DNA from: Antrihabitans cavernicola
GTDB lineage: Bacteria; Actinomycetota; Actinomycetes; Mycobacteriales; Mycobacteriaceae
Assembly (NCBI RefSeq): GCF_008297975.1
Contig: NZ_VLNY01000014.1
Coordinates: forward strand, 1 to 64,000
DNA: 64,000 bases
Direction of reading: 5' to 3'
The notes below the pieces were generated by a model. The model was not told the origin of the DNA. It made no database searches and saw nothing but the letters and a program-made list of their open reading frames with translations. A program made the translations under genes and the position numbers. Shown here one piece after another: positions 1 to 7,972 of this stretch; position 1 is the stretch's first letter; each line of letters opens with the position of its first letter.

Positions 1-165
1 CAACTCCCGCGGATCACGACGCCCCGACGACGACAAACAATGCACACACGACAAATTGCACGCATACGTCAACTCCCACGTCAAACAAATCGGAGCATCG
101 AGCCCCAACTCGAACTGATCGACGAGACGGCCTACGCGCGGGGTGGGTTCGAGCACTGTTGTCAT
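1..165 (-). CDS. mftC: Mycofactocin radical SAM maturase MftC (5' part only)
   Basis: Only the first 55 codons lie in the window; the gene runs off the left edge. The N-terminal part contains the radical SAM cluster motif CNLSCVHC (CxxxCxxC), which binds the [4Fe-4S] cluster that cleaves S-adenosylmethionine. In the known pathway MftC decarboxylates and cyclises the C-terminal Val-Tyr of the MftA peptide while MftB presents the peptide. The ATG overlaps the mftB stop (ATGA), so the two are translationally coupled, and GAGG lies upstream within mftB. Assignment rests on the motif plus the strict mftA-mftB-mftC order. Confidence is high despite truncation. Confidence 0.9.
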   Translation of the reverse strand, partial: MTTVLEPTPRVGRLVDQFELGLDAPICLTWELTYACNLSCVHCLSSSGRRDPREL

Positions 166-473
166 GGTGACGTCCTCTCAGGAAGTGGGGCGGAGTCGCG
201 AACGAGCATGTGCGAATCGACGAGTGTCGACAACGCACGGACGTAGGTCGCCCGTGCGTTCGGCGCGATTCCGAGACTGTCGAATGCGGTTGCCGCATCG
301 GCAGATCGGTCCAGCGACTGCACCAGTTCGACGATCGTTCGGTCTTTCAGGAACGACAATTTGCGGGTGCCGAAGTGGTAGAGCAGAGCACCGAACGATT
401 CGGATCGAAGCGCTACCTGTGGATGCAGCCGCCAGCGACCCTCCAACTCGAATTCGATGCAGTCGGTGGACAT
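162..473 (-). CDS. mftB: Mycofactocin precursor-binding protein MftB (PqqD-like chaperone)
   Basis: This 103-residue protein has the size and position of MftB, a RiPP recognition element of the PqqD type that binds the MftA leader and delivers it to the radical SAM enzyme MftC. The start chosen is the ATG two bases after the mftA stop; a longer open frame upstream merely reads through mftA in another frame. The gene overlaps mftC by four bases (ATGA). The sequence includes the typical acidic/aromatic start (STDCIEFELEG) and a C-terminal helical half. It is co-transcribed with mftA and mftC. Confidence 0.9.
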   Translation of the reverse strand: MSTDCIEFELEGRWRLHPQVALRSESFGALLYHFGTRKLSFLKDRTIVELVQSLDRSADAATAFDSLGIAPNARATYVRALSTLVDSHMLVRDSAPLPERTSP

Positions 474-475
474 GG

Positions 476-571
476 TCAGTAGACCCCGCACATGCCGTCG
501 ATGGATACTTCCTCCACGAGCGTCTCTTCGACGAGATCCGCGTCGGTCACTGTCTCGTTGCGATCGGACAT
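476..571 (-). CDS. mftA: Mycofactocin precursor peptide MftA
   Basis: This is a 31-residue peptide that is easily missed by gene callers. It ends in the diagnostic core IDGMCGVY; the last two residues, Val-Tyr, are the ones converted to the redox cofactor mycofactocin. The middle is acidic (LVEETLVEE), as in known leaders. A strong ribosome-binding site, GGAGG, sits five bases before the ATG. The stop is two bases from the mftB start. In the established pathway MftB/MftC modify the core, peptidase MftE releases it, and MftD/MftF and others finish and glycosylate it; those genes would be beyond the left edge. Confidence 0.95.
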   Translation of the reverse strand: MSDRNETVTDADLVEETLVEEVSIDGMCGVY

Positions 572-793
572 GATTGCCTCCGGTGTTGTGGGCGATACCT
601 ATGTGTCGTAACGGTATTGACGGCCGTGGGTCGTGGGAAGGCACGTGCGCCGATCCCGTCCGATGCTCAGCCCAAGACCGACCGATCGGGTAGGTAGCAC
701 GAGCACGATCTCCACCCGTTCGGCCGGATCGACAACACGCACATGCGATTAGCGTGTGATCGAAGCAGTAGTTCCGATCCGAAGGGCGCGTCG
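572..793. promoter_or_regulatory. Divergent mftA / mftM control region
   Basis: This 222-bp region without a gene separates mftA (minus) from mftM (plus) and must hold promoters for both. It contains the word CCGATCGGGTAGGTA at 682-696, whose reverse complement recurs exactly at 5239-5253 before the second iron alcohol dehydrogenase. The core CCGATCGG is a palindrome. A CACGTG palindrome lies near 641-650. No MftR (TetR) gene is visible in the window, so which protein binds here is unknown. Confidence 0.6.
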
Positions 794-1711
794 ATGTCGG
801 TCGCCATGCAGGCAGTAGATAGCGAGCTCGAGCCGGTCTCGGCATCCATCGATCCCATGTCCGAATGCCACGACGGCGAGTGGAACGTCGACGGCATACG
901 AGTGCTGCGAGTCGCCGATTTCCTGCACATCTCGCTACTCGACCCCGCGACCGTGGAAACACCGCACTTTCGCGCGCACCGAAATCACGCCGGTCTCACC
1001 GTGCTGCACCGCTTCGCCTCGCACGACATCGCCGACGAGATCGCCGCGACCGTTGCCGACGAACTCGACGCGTCGGGAGTCCTGCACGGCGCGCACGAAT
1101 TCGAGTCGGTCATGACCGGCATCGTCAGATCGGCGACGGCCGGCGCACTACCTGCGTGGAAGGCGTTCTACGAGAATTCGATTCGTTGCCTGGAGGACGG
1201 CAGTGCGTTGTTCGCACCGGTGCACCGTCACGCGGCGTCGCTGCTCATCGGTGACAGCGTGCTGGACCTGGGGTCATGCTTCGGGTTCTTCCCTCTTCGC
1301 CTGGCTGCGCTGGGGCACAACGTCATCGCGAGCGATCTGAGTGCGGCAGCAATGCGTTTGCTCGAAACCGTCTCGCCCACGATCGGTCGACCGATTCGGA
1401 CCATGACGTGTGACGCTACGGCTGTCAGCGCACCGTCTTCGAGCGTGGACACCGTGACGGCATTGCACTTGGTCGAACACCTGAACTCGACCGCCACGAT
1501 CGCGGCGCTCGACGAGGCAATTCGGGTTGCGCGGTCGCGCGTGATCGTCGCGGTGCCGTTCGAAAAGTTCGCTCGCGAATGTTATGGACATGTCCAGGCG
1601 TTTCATCTCGATGCGTTGACCGACCTGGGTCACAGTGTCGCGCAACGACATTTGGGCATTCGGGCGAGTGTGCACGAATACCACGGCGGCTGGCTGGTTT
1701 TGGACCTGTAG
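794..1711 (+). CDS. mftM: Mycofactocin oligosaccharide methyltransferase MftM
   Basis: This 305-residue protein has a class I SAM-methyltransferase core in its C-terminal half: motif I is VLDLGSCFGFFPLRLAALG, followed by an acidic loop (VIASDLS) and the post-motif LHLVEHLN. The N-terminal ~140 residues are the family-specific domain. In mycobacteria the homologous gene sits beside the same methanol dehydrogenase/Mad operon and its product O-methylates the glucan chain on mycofactocin; that assignment is from family knowledge and synteny. The start at 794 was chosen because GAAGGG precedes it by seven bases; an ATG at 743 and another at 857 are alternatives. It diverges from mftA and converges on the response-regulator gene. 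Confidence 0.8.
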   Translation: MSVAMQAVDSELEPVSASIDPMSECHDGEWNVDGIRVLRVADFLHISLLDPATVETPHFRAHRNHAGLTVLHRFASHDIADEIAATVADELDASGVLHGAHEFESVMTGIVRSATAGALPAWKAFYENSIRCLEDGSALFAPVHRHAASLLIGDSVLDLGSCFGFFPLRLAALGHNVIASDLSAAAMRLLETVSPTIGRPIRTMTCDATAVSAPSSSVDTVTALHLVEHLNSTATIAALDEAIRVARSRVIVAVPFEKFARECYGHVQAFHLDALTDLGHSVAQRHLGIRASVHEYHGGWLVLDL

Positions 1712-1730
1712 CGACTGGGTGTCCAAGAAC

Positions 1731-2426
1731 TTAGATGAGTCCGCGCTTGCTGGCCGCATATACTGCTTCGGCACGGCGCGACACCTCGAGCTTGCGTAAG
1801 ATGTTGCTGACGTGGAACTTTGCGGTGGTTGCCGAAATGAACAGCCGCTCGCCGATCGAGCTGTTCGACATCCCCGCCGCCAACAACCGCAAGACCTCGA
1901 GTTCTCGATCGGTCAACCGCTCCCGCGGTGTGGAGCGTCCGTTCATCGAACGAACGACGGCAGCAGCGCTACGCGCGTCGAACGCGCTCTCACCCGCGGA
2001 CACGGCCCGGATTGCACGCACCAGTTCCGTCGTATCCACGTCCTTGACCACGTATCCCCTCGCGCCGGCATGGACCGCGCGGACCACGAGCTCGTCGTCG
2101 AGAAACGTTGTGAGCACCAACAGCCCGATTCCATCGTGTGCCGCCGACAGTTTGGCGCACAACGACAAGCCTTCGTACTCGGACCCGGCAGACAGCTTCA
2201 AGTCCATCAGCACCACATCCGGATCGGCCTCCCGGACTACCGATTCCGCCTCCGACTCGGACGACGCCTCCCCCACCACCCGCAGATCGGGCTCGCGCTC
2301 GAGGACCGATCGCAGACCTTGCCGGAGTATCGCGTGATCGTCGACCAACACCATACGAATCATCTTGGTAGGCAACGGTTGCCGCTGGCCACCTCTGGCG
2401 CCGAGATCTGCCGTGCCGACCATCAT
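1731..2426 (-). CDS. madR: NarL/LuxR-type response regulator, MadR family
   Basis: This is a 231-residue response regulator. The receiver domain begins around residue 22 (MIRMVLVDDH) with the phosphorylatable Asp in DVVLMDLKL and the switch Thr/Lys in LTTF and VVKD. A LuxR/GerE helix-turn-helix fills the last ~65 residues (LTDRELEVLRLLAAGMSNSSIG). The ATG overlaps the kinase stop (ATGA), so it is coupled to the histidine kinase. An alternative start at the internal ATG before the receiver domain is possible. It is the last gene of the methanol dehydrogenase operon and likely controls alcohol-oxidation genes; the shared 15-bp word upstream of the dehydrogenase and of mftA is a candidate target, which is inference. 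Confidence 0.85.
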   Translation of the reverse strand: MMVGTADLGARGGQRQPLPTKMIRMVLVDDHAILRQGLRSVLEREPDLRVVGEASSESEAESVVREADPDVVLMDLKLSAGSEYEGLSLCAKLSAAHDGIGLLVLTTFLDDELVVRAVHAGARGYVVKDVDTTELVRAIRAVSAGESAFDARSAAAVVRSMNGRSTPRERLTDRELEVLRLLAAGMSNSSIGERLFISATTAKFHVSNILRKLEVSRRAEAVYAASKRGLI

Positions 2427-3853
2427 CGTTTCCCTTCACTCTTTTTCGCGAGCGCCGCTGACCGCCCAGCCGCCGGATCCGACCACGGAATGGTCGCCAT
2501 GATCCGCACACCGCCGATTCGCGAACGGCGGACTTCCAACTCGCCGTGGTGTTCGACCGCACGTGCCTTCATGTTCACCAAGCCGCGGTGGTGGCCGTCG
2601 ACATCGCCGCCCTCCGCCATCTCGAGCATCAGGCGCAACTTTCCCGGATCCCCATTACCGTCGTCGGCCACGGACAGCGCAACGCCACCGGAGCGGTACG
2701 CAAGCCGAACGATGGCGCGGGTCGCGTTGCCGTGCATCGCGGTGTTGAACAACGCCTCGCCCGCGATACGAAGCAACGCGTGTTCTATGTCGCTGGCCAA
2801 TTCCACCGGTGTGCCTTCCACGCGAAGAGAAACGCGAAGGTCGTCGGGCATGTGAACTGTGCACAACTCTTCGAGTAGCTCGGGCAGTGTCGACGGCCCC
2901 GAGTCGCTGGGGTGATTGAGCGCGTAGATCGCCGAGCGCAGCTGTTCCACCGCAGTACGCGTCAGGTGCTTTGCCAGCTCGAGGCGCTGTTGCCGTTCCG
3001 CACCGGGAATATCGTTGCGGCACACTTCTATCTGCATACCGGCCGACAGCACACATTGCGTCACACTGTCATGCAGTTCACGCGCAATGCGATGACGCTC
3101 GGAGTCCAGTACCTGATGGCGTTGCGCCACACCCAGTTCGCGCTGTGTTGCGAGCAGTTCCGCATTGCGGGCGGCGAGTTCCGTCGCATGTCTGCTTGCC
3201 TCCGCATACGCTTGCTCGGCCCGATCCAGCAGAACTTGCGATCGCTGAAACAACGCCGAATTCTGTAGGGCCACAGCCGTTTGGCTGGACAGAATGCGCA
3301 TCACCGCCTCGTCCGTCGCATCCATCACGCGATGCGATGGTGTCCAGGCGGCAAACGCGCCGACCACACCACCGTCGAGTTCTATCGGAACGTGAGCGTG
3401 GTGACCGTCGATCACCGGCGTCGTGAACTGATCGAACTCACCGCGCAGAATGTCGTTGAGTCTGTTCAGTACCGCGGTCGGCAGGTTTGCTCCCGGTGTC
3501 TGCGCTGCGGCCCAACCCTCGAATGCGTATGCGCGACCGCGGGCGTCGAGGATCAGATGCCGAGGTTGCGCTTCGGGAAGCGCACCGTCCGCGAGAGCAA
3601 TCAGCACCCAGTCCGCGCTCAGATGGGTGCGTGCCGCATCGGCAACAGCGCGCACCAACTGCTCGGGCCCGTCCACTGTCTGAACCAAGGCCCGCGATAT
3701 CGCGTCCAGTGCATGAACCACGCGTTCGAGCCGCTGGGCTGCACCGCGGAATTCGGAATAGAACGAGCTCTTGCCGGAGCGAACACCGGTGAGGCGCTCC
3801 AGGTTCGGCGGTGCTGGTGCCGGTGCGCGCCGTCCGCCAGGACTGGGGCTCAC
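2423..3853 (-). CDS. madS: GAF-domain sensor histidine kinase, MadS family
   Basis: This 476-residue kinase has an N-terminal GAF-like sensor region (about residues 50-220), a HisKA_3 dimerisation helix with the phospho-acceptor His in RIARELHDSVTQ, and a degenerate HATPase_c domain (GEALFNTAMHGN, VADDGNG, GLVNMKARA). The GTG start was chosen because it overlaps the stop of the upstream dehydrogenase (GTGA); longer upstream reading runs through that gene. It has no membrane segments, so it senses a cytoplasmic signal, plausibly linked to alcohol or aldehyde metabolism. It pairs with the response regulator that overlaps its 3' end. Confidence 0.85.
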   Translation of the reverse strand: MSPSPGGRRAPAPAPPNLERLTGVRSGKSSFYSEFRGAAQRLERVVHALDAISRALVQTVDGPEQLVRAVADAARTHLSADWVLIALADGALPEAQPRHLILDARGRAYAFEGWAAAQTPGANLPTAVLNRLNDILRGEFDQFTTPVIDGHHAHVPIELDGGVVGAFAAWTPSHRVMDATDEAVMRILSSQTAVALQNSALFQRSQVLLDRAEQAYAEASRHATELAARNAELLATQRELGVAQRHQVLDSERHRIARELHDSVTQCVLSAGMQIEVCRNDIPGAERQQRLELAKHLTRTAVEQLRSAIYALNHPSDSGPSTLPELLEELCTVHMPDDLRVSLRVEGTPVELASDIEHALLRIAGEALFNTAMHGNATRAIVRLAYRSGGVALSVADDGNGDPGKLRLMLEMAEGGDVDGHHRGLVNMKARAVEHHGELEVRRSRIGGVRIMATIPWSDPAAGRSAALAKKSEGKR

Positions 3854-5157
3854 AGTGCGGCCCGAAAGAGCGATTGCATCTGCGCCTCGGTGGCAGGGCG
3901 CGGGTTCGTCGTCATACAGGCATCGTGCAGCGCCAATTCGGCCAATCGCGGCACGTTGCTGTCGGCCACACCCAGTGCCCGCAAGCCGGCCGGCACCCCG
4001 ACCTGACGCGCAAGGTTCTGCACCCGGTCGGCCAACGCAAGTGCCGCTTCCGCGGGTGGACCGGCGCTCTCCGGAAGGCCGAGGACCGCGGCGATAGTTG
4101 CGTACGGCCGCGGGTCGGTTTCGGCGTTGTAGCGGATGACGTGCGGAAGCAAGATTCCGTTGATCACGCCGTGCGGCAGGTCCAACATGCCACCCACCTG
4201 ATGGCTCATCGCGTGTGCCGCACCGAGAATCGCATTCGTGAAGGCCAGCCCGGCTTCCAAACTCGCTTGCGCCATGACGGTGCGCGCCGACATGTCGCCG
4301 GGCTGATCCATGGTTCGCACCAGGTGGTGCGTGACCATCGAGACCGCCCGCAGGGCATGGTGATCCGTCAACTGATTGTGGCCGAGGGACACGAACGCTT
4401 CGATGCCATGAGTCAGCGCATCGAGTCCCGTTGCCGCATTGAGCCATTCCGGCATGGTGGTGAGCAACCGCGGATCGATCACGGTGATGTCCGGGACCAA
4501 CGATCGCCCGATGATGGTGATCTTGGTGCCGCGAGCGGTGTCGGTGACGATGCAGAATTGCGAGACATCGGCGCCGGTTCCCGACGTCGACGGCACCACG
4601 ACAAGCGGCGGAATCGGGTTGGGAGCCTGATCGACGCCCTCGTAGTCGAGAATGCTGCCGCCGTTGGCGGCCAGGATGGCTATCCCCTTCGCAGCGTCGA
4701 TGACAGATCCGCCACCAACGGCGATCAAGACATCGCAGCCTTGCTCGCGGTAGTACTCGTGCCCCGCCTGCACCTCGTGATCCTTGGGATTCGGTGTGAG
4801 CGCATGCCAGGTCCGCGCGTGCACGCCCTGTTCGGCAAGGTGCGCGAGCAGTTCGTTCGGCCAGCCCGCGTCGATGAGGCCGGGGTCGGTGACCAGCAAT
4901 GGCCGTAGGGCGCCGAGACGGACAGCTGCGTGCGCCGCCTCCACGACCGAGTCGATTCCGAACACGATCTCCGGCGCGTGGAATTTCAGCAGCCGGTGCG
5001 GGGCCCCGTCGACCAGCGGACGTTCCGGAATCAGCAAGGGCGTTCGCGCGGGCGTGGCGCTGTCGTCCAGCGCCGATTCGGACGTGTCGAGCGTCAGATC
5101 ACTGTCCGCGGTCCGCTCCACTTTCGAGAACAACGTCTTCCGCCCTACCGACTCCAT
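3850..5157 (-). CDS. Iron-containing alcohol dehydrogenase (group III, ErcA-like)
   Basis: This 435-residue protein is a type III iron alcohol dehydrogenase. The nucleotide motif is GGGSVIDAAKG and the metal ligands lie in GLDALTHGIEAF and GAAHAMSHQVGGMLDLPHG. An unusual, poorly conserved ~55-residue N-terminal stretch precedes the catalytic domain, so the true start may be downstream; no good ribosome-binding site precedes the ATG used. It lies between madC and the sensor kinase gene, whose start it overlaps. In Pseudomonas, ErcA-type dehydrogenases are also encoded with two-component regulators of alcohol oxidation, and mycobacteria keep this gene in the methanol operon. Its substrate (a longer alcohol or a diol) cannot be read from the sequence. 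Confidence 0.8.
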   Translation of the reverse strand: MESVGRKTLFSKVERTADSDLTLDTSESALDDSATPARTPLLIPERPLVDGAPHRLLKFHAPEIVFGIDSVVEAAHAAVRLGALRPLLVTDPGLIDAGWPNELLAHLAEQGVHARTWHALTPNPKDHEVQAGHEYYREQGCDVLIAVGGGSVIDAAKGIAILAANGGSILDYEGVDQAPNPIPPLVVVPSTSGTGADVSQFCIVTDTARGTKITIIGRSLVPDITVIDPRLLTTMPEWLNAATGLDALTHGIEAFVSLGHNQLTDHHALRAVSMVTHHLVRTMDQPGDMSARTVMAQASLEAGLAFTNAILGAAHAMSHQVGGMLDLPHGVINGILLPHVIRYNAETDPRPYATIAAVLGLPESAGPPAEAALALADRVQNLARQVGVPAGLRALGVADSNVPRLAELALHDACMTTNPRPATEAQMQSLFRAAL

Positions 5158-5269
5158 CGAGTGTGATCCAGGTTACAACCTGACCACGACGCTACGTCCC
5201 GACGAGACAGTGCGCCAACCTGCGGTAGGACGGGCAGGTACCTACCCGATCGGACAGGTAGCGCGACCT
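5158..5269. promoter_or_regulatory. Repeat-rich operator-like region before the iron alcohol dehydrogenase
   Basis: The 112-bp gap between madC and the dehydrogenase holds a near-palindrome, GGGCAGGTACCTACCC (5232-5247, one mismatched pair), overlapping TACCTACCCGATCGG (5239-5253), and a second CAGGTA at 5255-5260, 20 bp after the first. The 15-bp word is identical, in inverse orientation, to one in the mftA/mftM region. This suggests an internal promoter or operator inside the operon. Confidence 0.5.
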
Positions 5270-6769
5270 TCACGAGAGTGCGTCTGCGAGCTCCGCCGCC
5301 TTCGCTGCCAGCTGCTCGGCGTCGCGCGCGATCACCACGCGGTCGCACACCTCCGCGTACGCCGTCATCGCACAGGTCGCTTGTGTCCAGTATCTGCGCG
5401 GCTCGGGCGTGATCCAGGCCAACCGGTGTACCCGGCGTCGCAACGCCTCGAGTTGTTCCACCTTCGGCGGCAGCCCGCCGGACCTGGCATCGCCGACGAT
5501 CAACACGGCCGTCCGCGAATCGAGTGCATCGGCTTGCGTTGTCAGCATCTCGTCGAGCATGTGGCCGTAATCGCTGCTGGCCTCCAGGTCGAGTTGCTCG
5601 CACGCGAGGACCGACCCGAGTGCGTTGTCCCCGCCACCGCGCAACAGCACCTCGGTGACTTCCGTCGGGGTGTCGACGAACGCCATCACCCGACACCGAT
5701 CCGCTCGTCGGTGCATCGCCTGCGCAAGTCGCAAGGTAAATGCGGTCACCGGTCGCACGGACAGCGACACATCGGCCAGTATCAGCAGCCGAACCCGGTC
5801 CGGACGCGGAGTTTTGATGATCAATCGGAACGGGACGCCATCGGTCCGCAAGCTCGCTCGCGTCGTGCGACGCATGTCGAGAGTGCCGCGACCATTCTCC
5901 CGTGGGCGCGGCCTACGAGCACCGCGCATCCGCCGCAGCACCTCGTGACACGCGAGATCGACATCCGCGTGCAGATCGCTCTCGGTGCCGACGAGTTGCG
6001 GTTCCGGTGCCACTGCGGCCGCAGTGGCAGCCAACGCCTCCACGAAAGTCTCGACCGCCGCGGTCAGACGCGCCAGCTGGTCGGCTGTCAATGCTTCGTC
6101 GTCGCCGGTGTCGACATAGGTGCTGTTGGGGTCGTAGGCGTCCAGCCACGCCAGAATCGACGCCGGATCGTCCCAACTCAACGAACCGGCAACGATCGGA
6201 ACCATGGAGTCGGACAGGTCGCCTACGGCTGTCGTACCCGCACGGTCCACCTCGAGGGTGTAGGTGACACCGCGCCGCCCGGAGTCGTTCTCGGCGGACA
6301 CCGTGAGGTCGGCGTCGGATCCGGAGACGCTGATGTCGTCGTCGTCCTTGTGCGGATTGAAGCCCTTCGCCGCCTCCTCGGTATCGAAGAATTCGCCGAC
6401 TTCGGCTGCGCGCTCGTTGTATTCGGCATAACGCCCGATCTCCTGGTCCTCGGAAATCGCCAAATCGTCGGGCAGCCCCTGCGAGGCGCGAGCCGACGAT
6501 CCGACCCGGTCCTGCGACGGCGGTGCCGCTTCGCCGCGCCGCACGAACATCGCGTCGAAGGCGCGGTCGAATCCTGCCTGCTCGTGTGCGTACTTGGCGC
6601 ACGTTGCCCGTAGCGCGGCTCGAAGCACGTCGTGATCGCGAGCGCCGAGCAGTCCGAGAACGCGCCGGACTTCGATCACCTCGGCCGGCGAGGCGGCCAC
6701 ACCCGTCGAGCGGAGCACGCCGCCGAACGACGCCGCGATCAGATCCAGGATCAACCCCGGGCGGTCCAT
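5270..6769 (-). CDS. madC: VWA-domain protein, MadC family
   Basis: This 499-residue protein carries a C-terminal von Willebrand A domain (about residues 310-490) with a MIDAS motif of DxSxS type in LADVSLSV, preceded by a long acidic linker (DKDD-rich, residues 130-170). Such CoxE-like VWA proteins work with a MoxR-type AAA+ ATPase encoded next door as a metal-insertion or maturation chaperone. Here the start is two bases after the ATPase stop. By family knowledge it helps activate the neighbouring methanol dehydrogenase; that role is inferred for this organism. Confidence 0.8.
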   Translation of the reverse strand: MDRPGLILDLIAASFGGVLRSTGVAASPAEVIEVRRVLGLLGARDHDVLRAALRATCAKYAHEQAGFDRAFDAMFVRRGEAAPPSQDRVGSSARASQGLPDDLAISEDQEIGRYAEYNERAAEVGEFFDTEEAAKGFNPHKDDDDISVSGSDADLTVSAENDSGRRGVTYTLEVDRAGTTAVGDLSDSMVPIVAGSLSWDDPASILAWLDAYDPNSTYVDTGDDEALTADQLARLTAAVETFVEALAATAAAVAPEPQLVGTESDLHADVDLACHEVLRRMRGARRPRPRENGRGTLDMRRTTRASLRTDGVPFRLIIKTPRPDRVRLLILADVSLSVRPVTAFTLRLAQAMHRRADRCRVMAFVDTPTEVTEVLLRGGGDNALGSVLACEQLDLEASSDYGHMLDEMLTTQADALDSRTAVLIVGDARSGGLPPKVEQLEALRRRVHRLAWITPEPRRYWTQATCAMTAYAEVCDRVVIARDAEQLAAKAAELADALS

Positions 6770-6771
6770 GA

Positions 6772-7884
6772 TCAGCGCTTCCCGATGCCACCGTGGTCGC
6801 GGCCGCCACGGCCGCGGAAGGCCGTTGTCGTTGTGTTCGCCGGTCGTGCCGCGACGGTGTCGCGCACGGCCTTCGGTGCTGCGCTGGATGCCGAAGGTGC
6901 ATCGGACCGCCTACCGTCGAATCGATCGACGGCGATCTTGCGATCCGACGTGTACTTCAGCAGCACCGCCAGCAGAGTGCTACGGGTGTGCTCGGTCAAG
7001 CCGACCCCCCTGTGCTGCAACACCATTGCGCCGCGGGCGGCATCGATCACTTCGGATATCGACGGGCTCTTGCGCAGCGGAAGTTCGCGCAGTGTGCGAG
7101 CCAGCTCGACGACGTCGGCGGCGACCTCGGCGGACACCTCGGGTGCCCTCGCCGTGACGATCTCCCGTTCACGATCCGGGCTCGGAAAGTCGAGGTGAAA
7201 GTGCAGGCATCGACGTTTGAGCGCGGCGGACAGTTCGCGAGTGTCGTTGGAGGTCAGGATGACCCACGGCACCGACCGAGCTTCGAAGGTTCCGATCTCG
7301 GGGATGGTGACCTGCTTCTCGGCGAGCACCTCCAACAGGAGGGCCTCCATGGATTCCTCGGTGCGGTCGACCTCGTCGATCAACAAGACGACCGGATCGT
7401 CGGACAGCACCGACTCGAGTAGTGGTCGCACCGAAAGGAACGACTCGGTGTACAGCCCGAAGTCGCGACCCGCGAGGTAGCGAGAGGCCTCATCGATATC
7501 GGTGATCTCTTCCGCGACCGCGGTGATCCGATCGCGCAACATCTGCACGTGCAGTAGCTGTTTGGCGTAGTCCCACTCGTAGAGCGCCCTGTTGTCGTCG
7601 AGCCCTTCGTAGCACTGCAGCCGAATCAGCCTGCGTCCGCTCGCCGCTGCGAGCGCCTTGGCCAGTTCCGTCTTGCCGACGCCTGCGGGACCTTCGAGCA
7701 GCAGCGGCCGCTCGAGCGCCGTAGCGAGGTGCACGACGGTGCTTAGGTCGTCGTCGGCGATGTATTCGACAGCACGCAACGCTTCTCGTAGATCCTGCGC
7801 CGACTCGAAGTTCGTCGTGTCGTCGCAATCGGTCTCGCCGCGGTCGGTCTCGTCGTACTCACTCGCCGACATTGCCATGGACAT
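6772..7884 (-). CDS. madB: MoxR-type AAA+ ATPase, MadB family
   Basis: This is a 370-residue AAA+ ATPase with Walker A GPAGVGKTELAKAL, Walker B VVLLIDEVDR and a sensor-1 Asn in ILTSNDTREL. The start MSMAMSASE was chosen because GGAGGAAACC directly precedes it; longer in-frame starts lack this site. It sits between the methanol dehydrogenase and VWA genes, the classic MoxR-VWA pairing for maturation of metalloenzymes. It probably remodels or loads the dehydrogenase together with MadC. Confidence 0.85.
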   Translation of the reverse strand: MSMAMSASEYDETDRGETDCDDTTNFESAQDLREALRAVEYIADDDLSTVVHLATALERPLLLEGPAGVGKTELAKALAAASGRRLIRLQCYEGLDDNRALYEWDYAKQLLHVQMLRDRITAVAEEITDIDEASRYLAGRDFGLYTESFLSVRPLLESVLSDDPVVLLIDEVDRTEESMEALLLEVLAEKQVTIPEIGTFEARSVPWVILTSNDTRELSAALKRRCLHFHLDFPSPDREREIVTARAPEVSAEVAADVVELARTLRELPLRKSPSISEVIDAARGAMVLQHRGVGLTEHTRSTLLAVLLKYTSDRKIAVDRFDGRRSDAPSASSAAPKAVRDTVAARPANTTTTAFRGRGGRDHGGIGKR

Positions 7885-7972
7885 GGTTTCCTCCATCGAG
7901 CGTGGTGACCGGTGAACGGCCGAGGCGGCGGGCACCCTCATGCCCGCCGCCGCGACCGAAGTCGACAGTCCG

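Noticed and set aside
4784-6613. 609-codon plus-strand open frame
   Set aside because: It lies antisense to madC and the iron dehydrogenase and its translation is Arg/His/Gly-rich as expected for a shadow frame in high-GC DNA.
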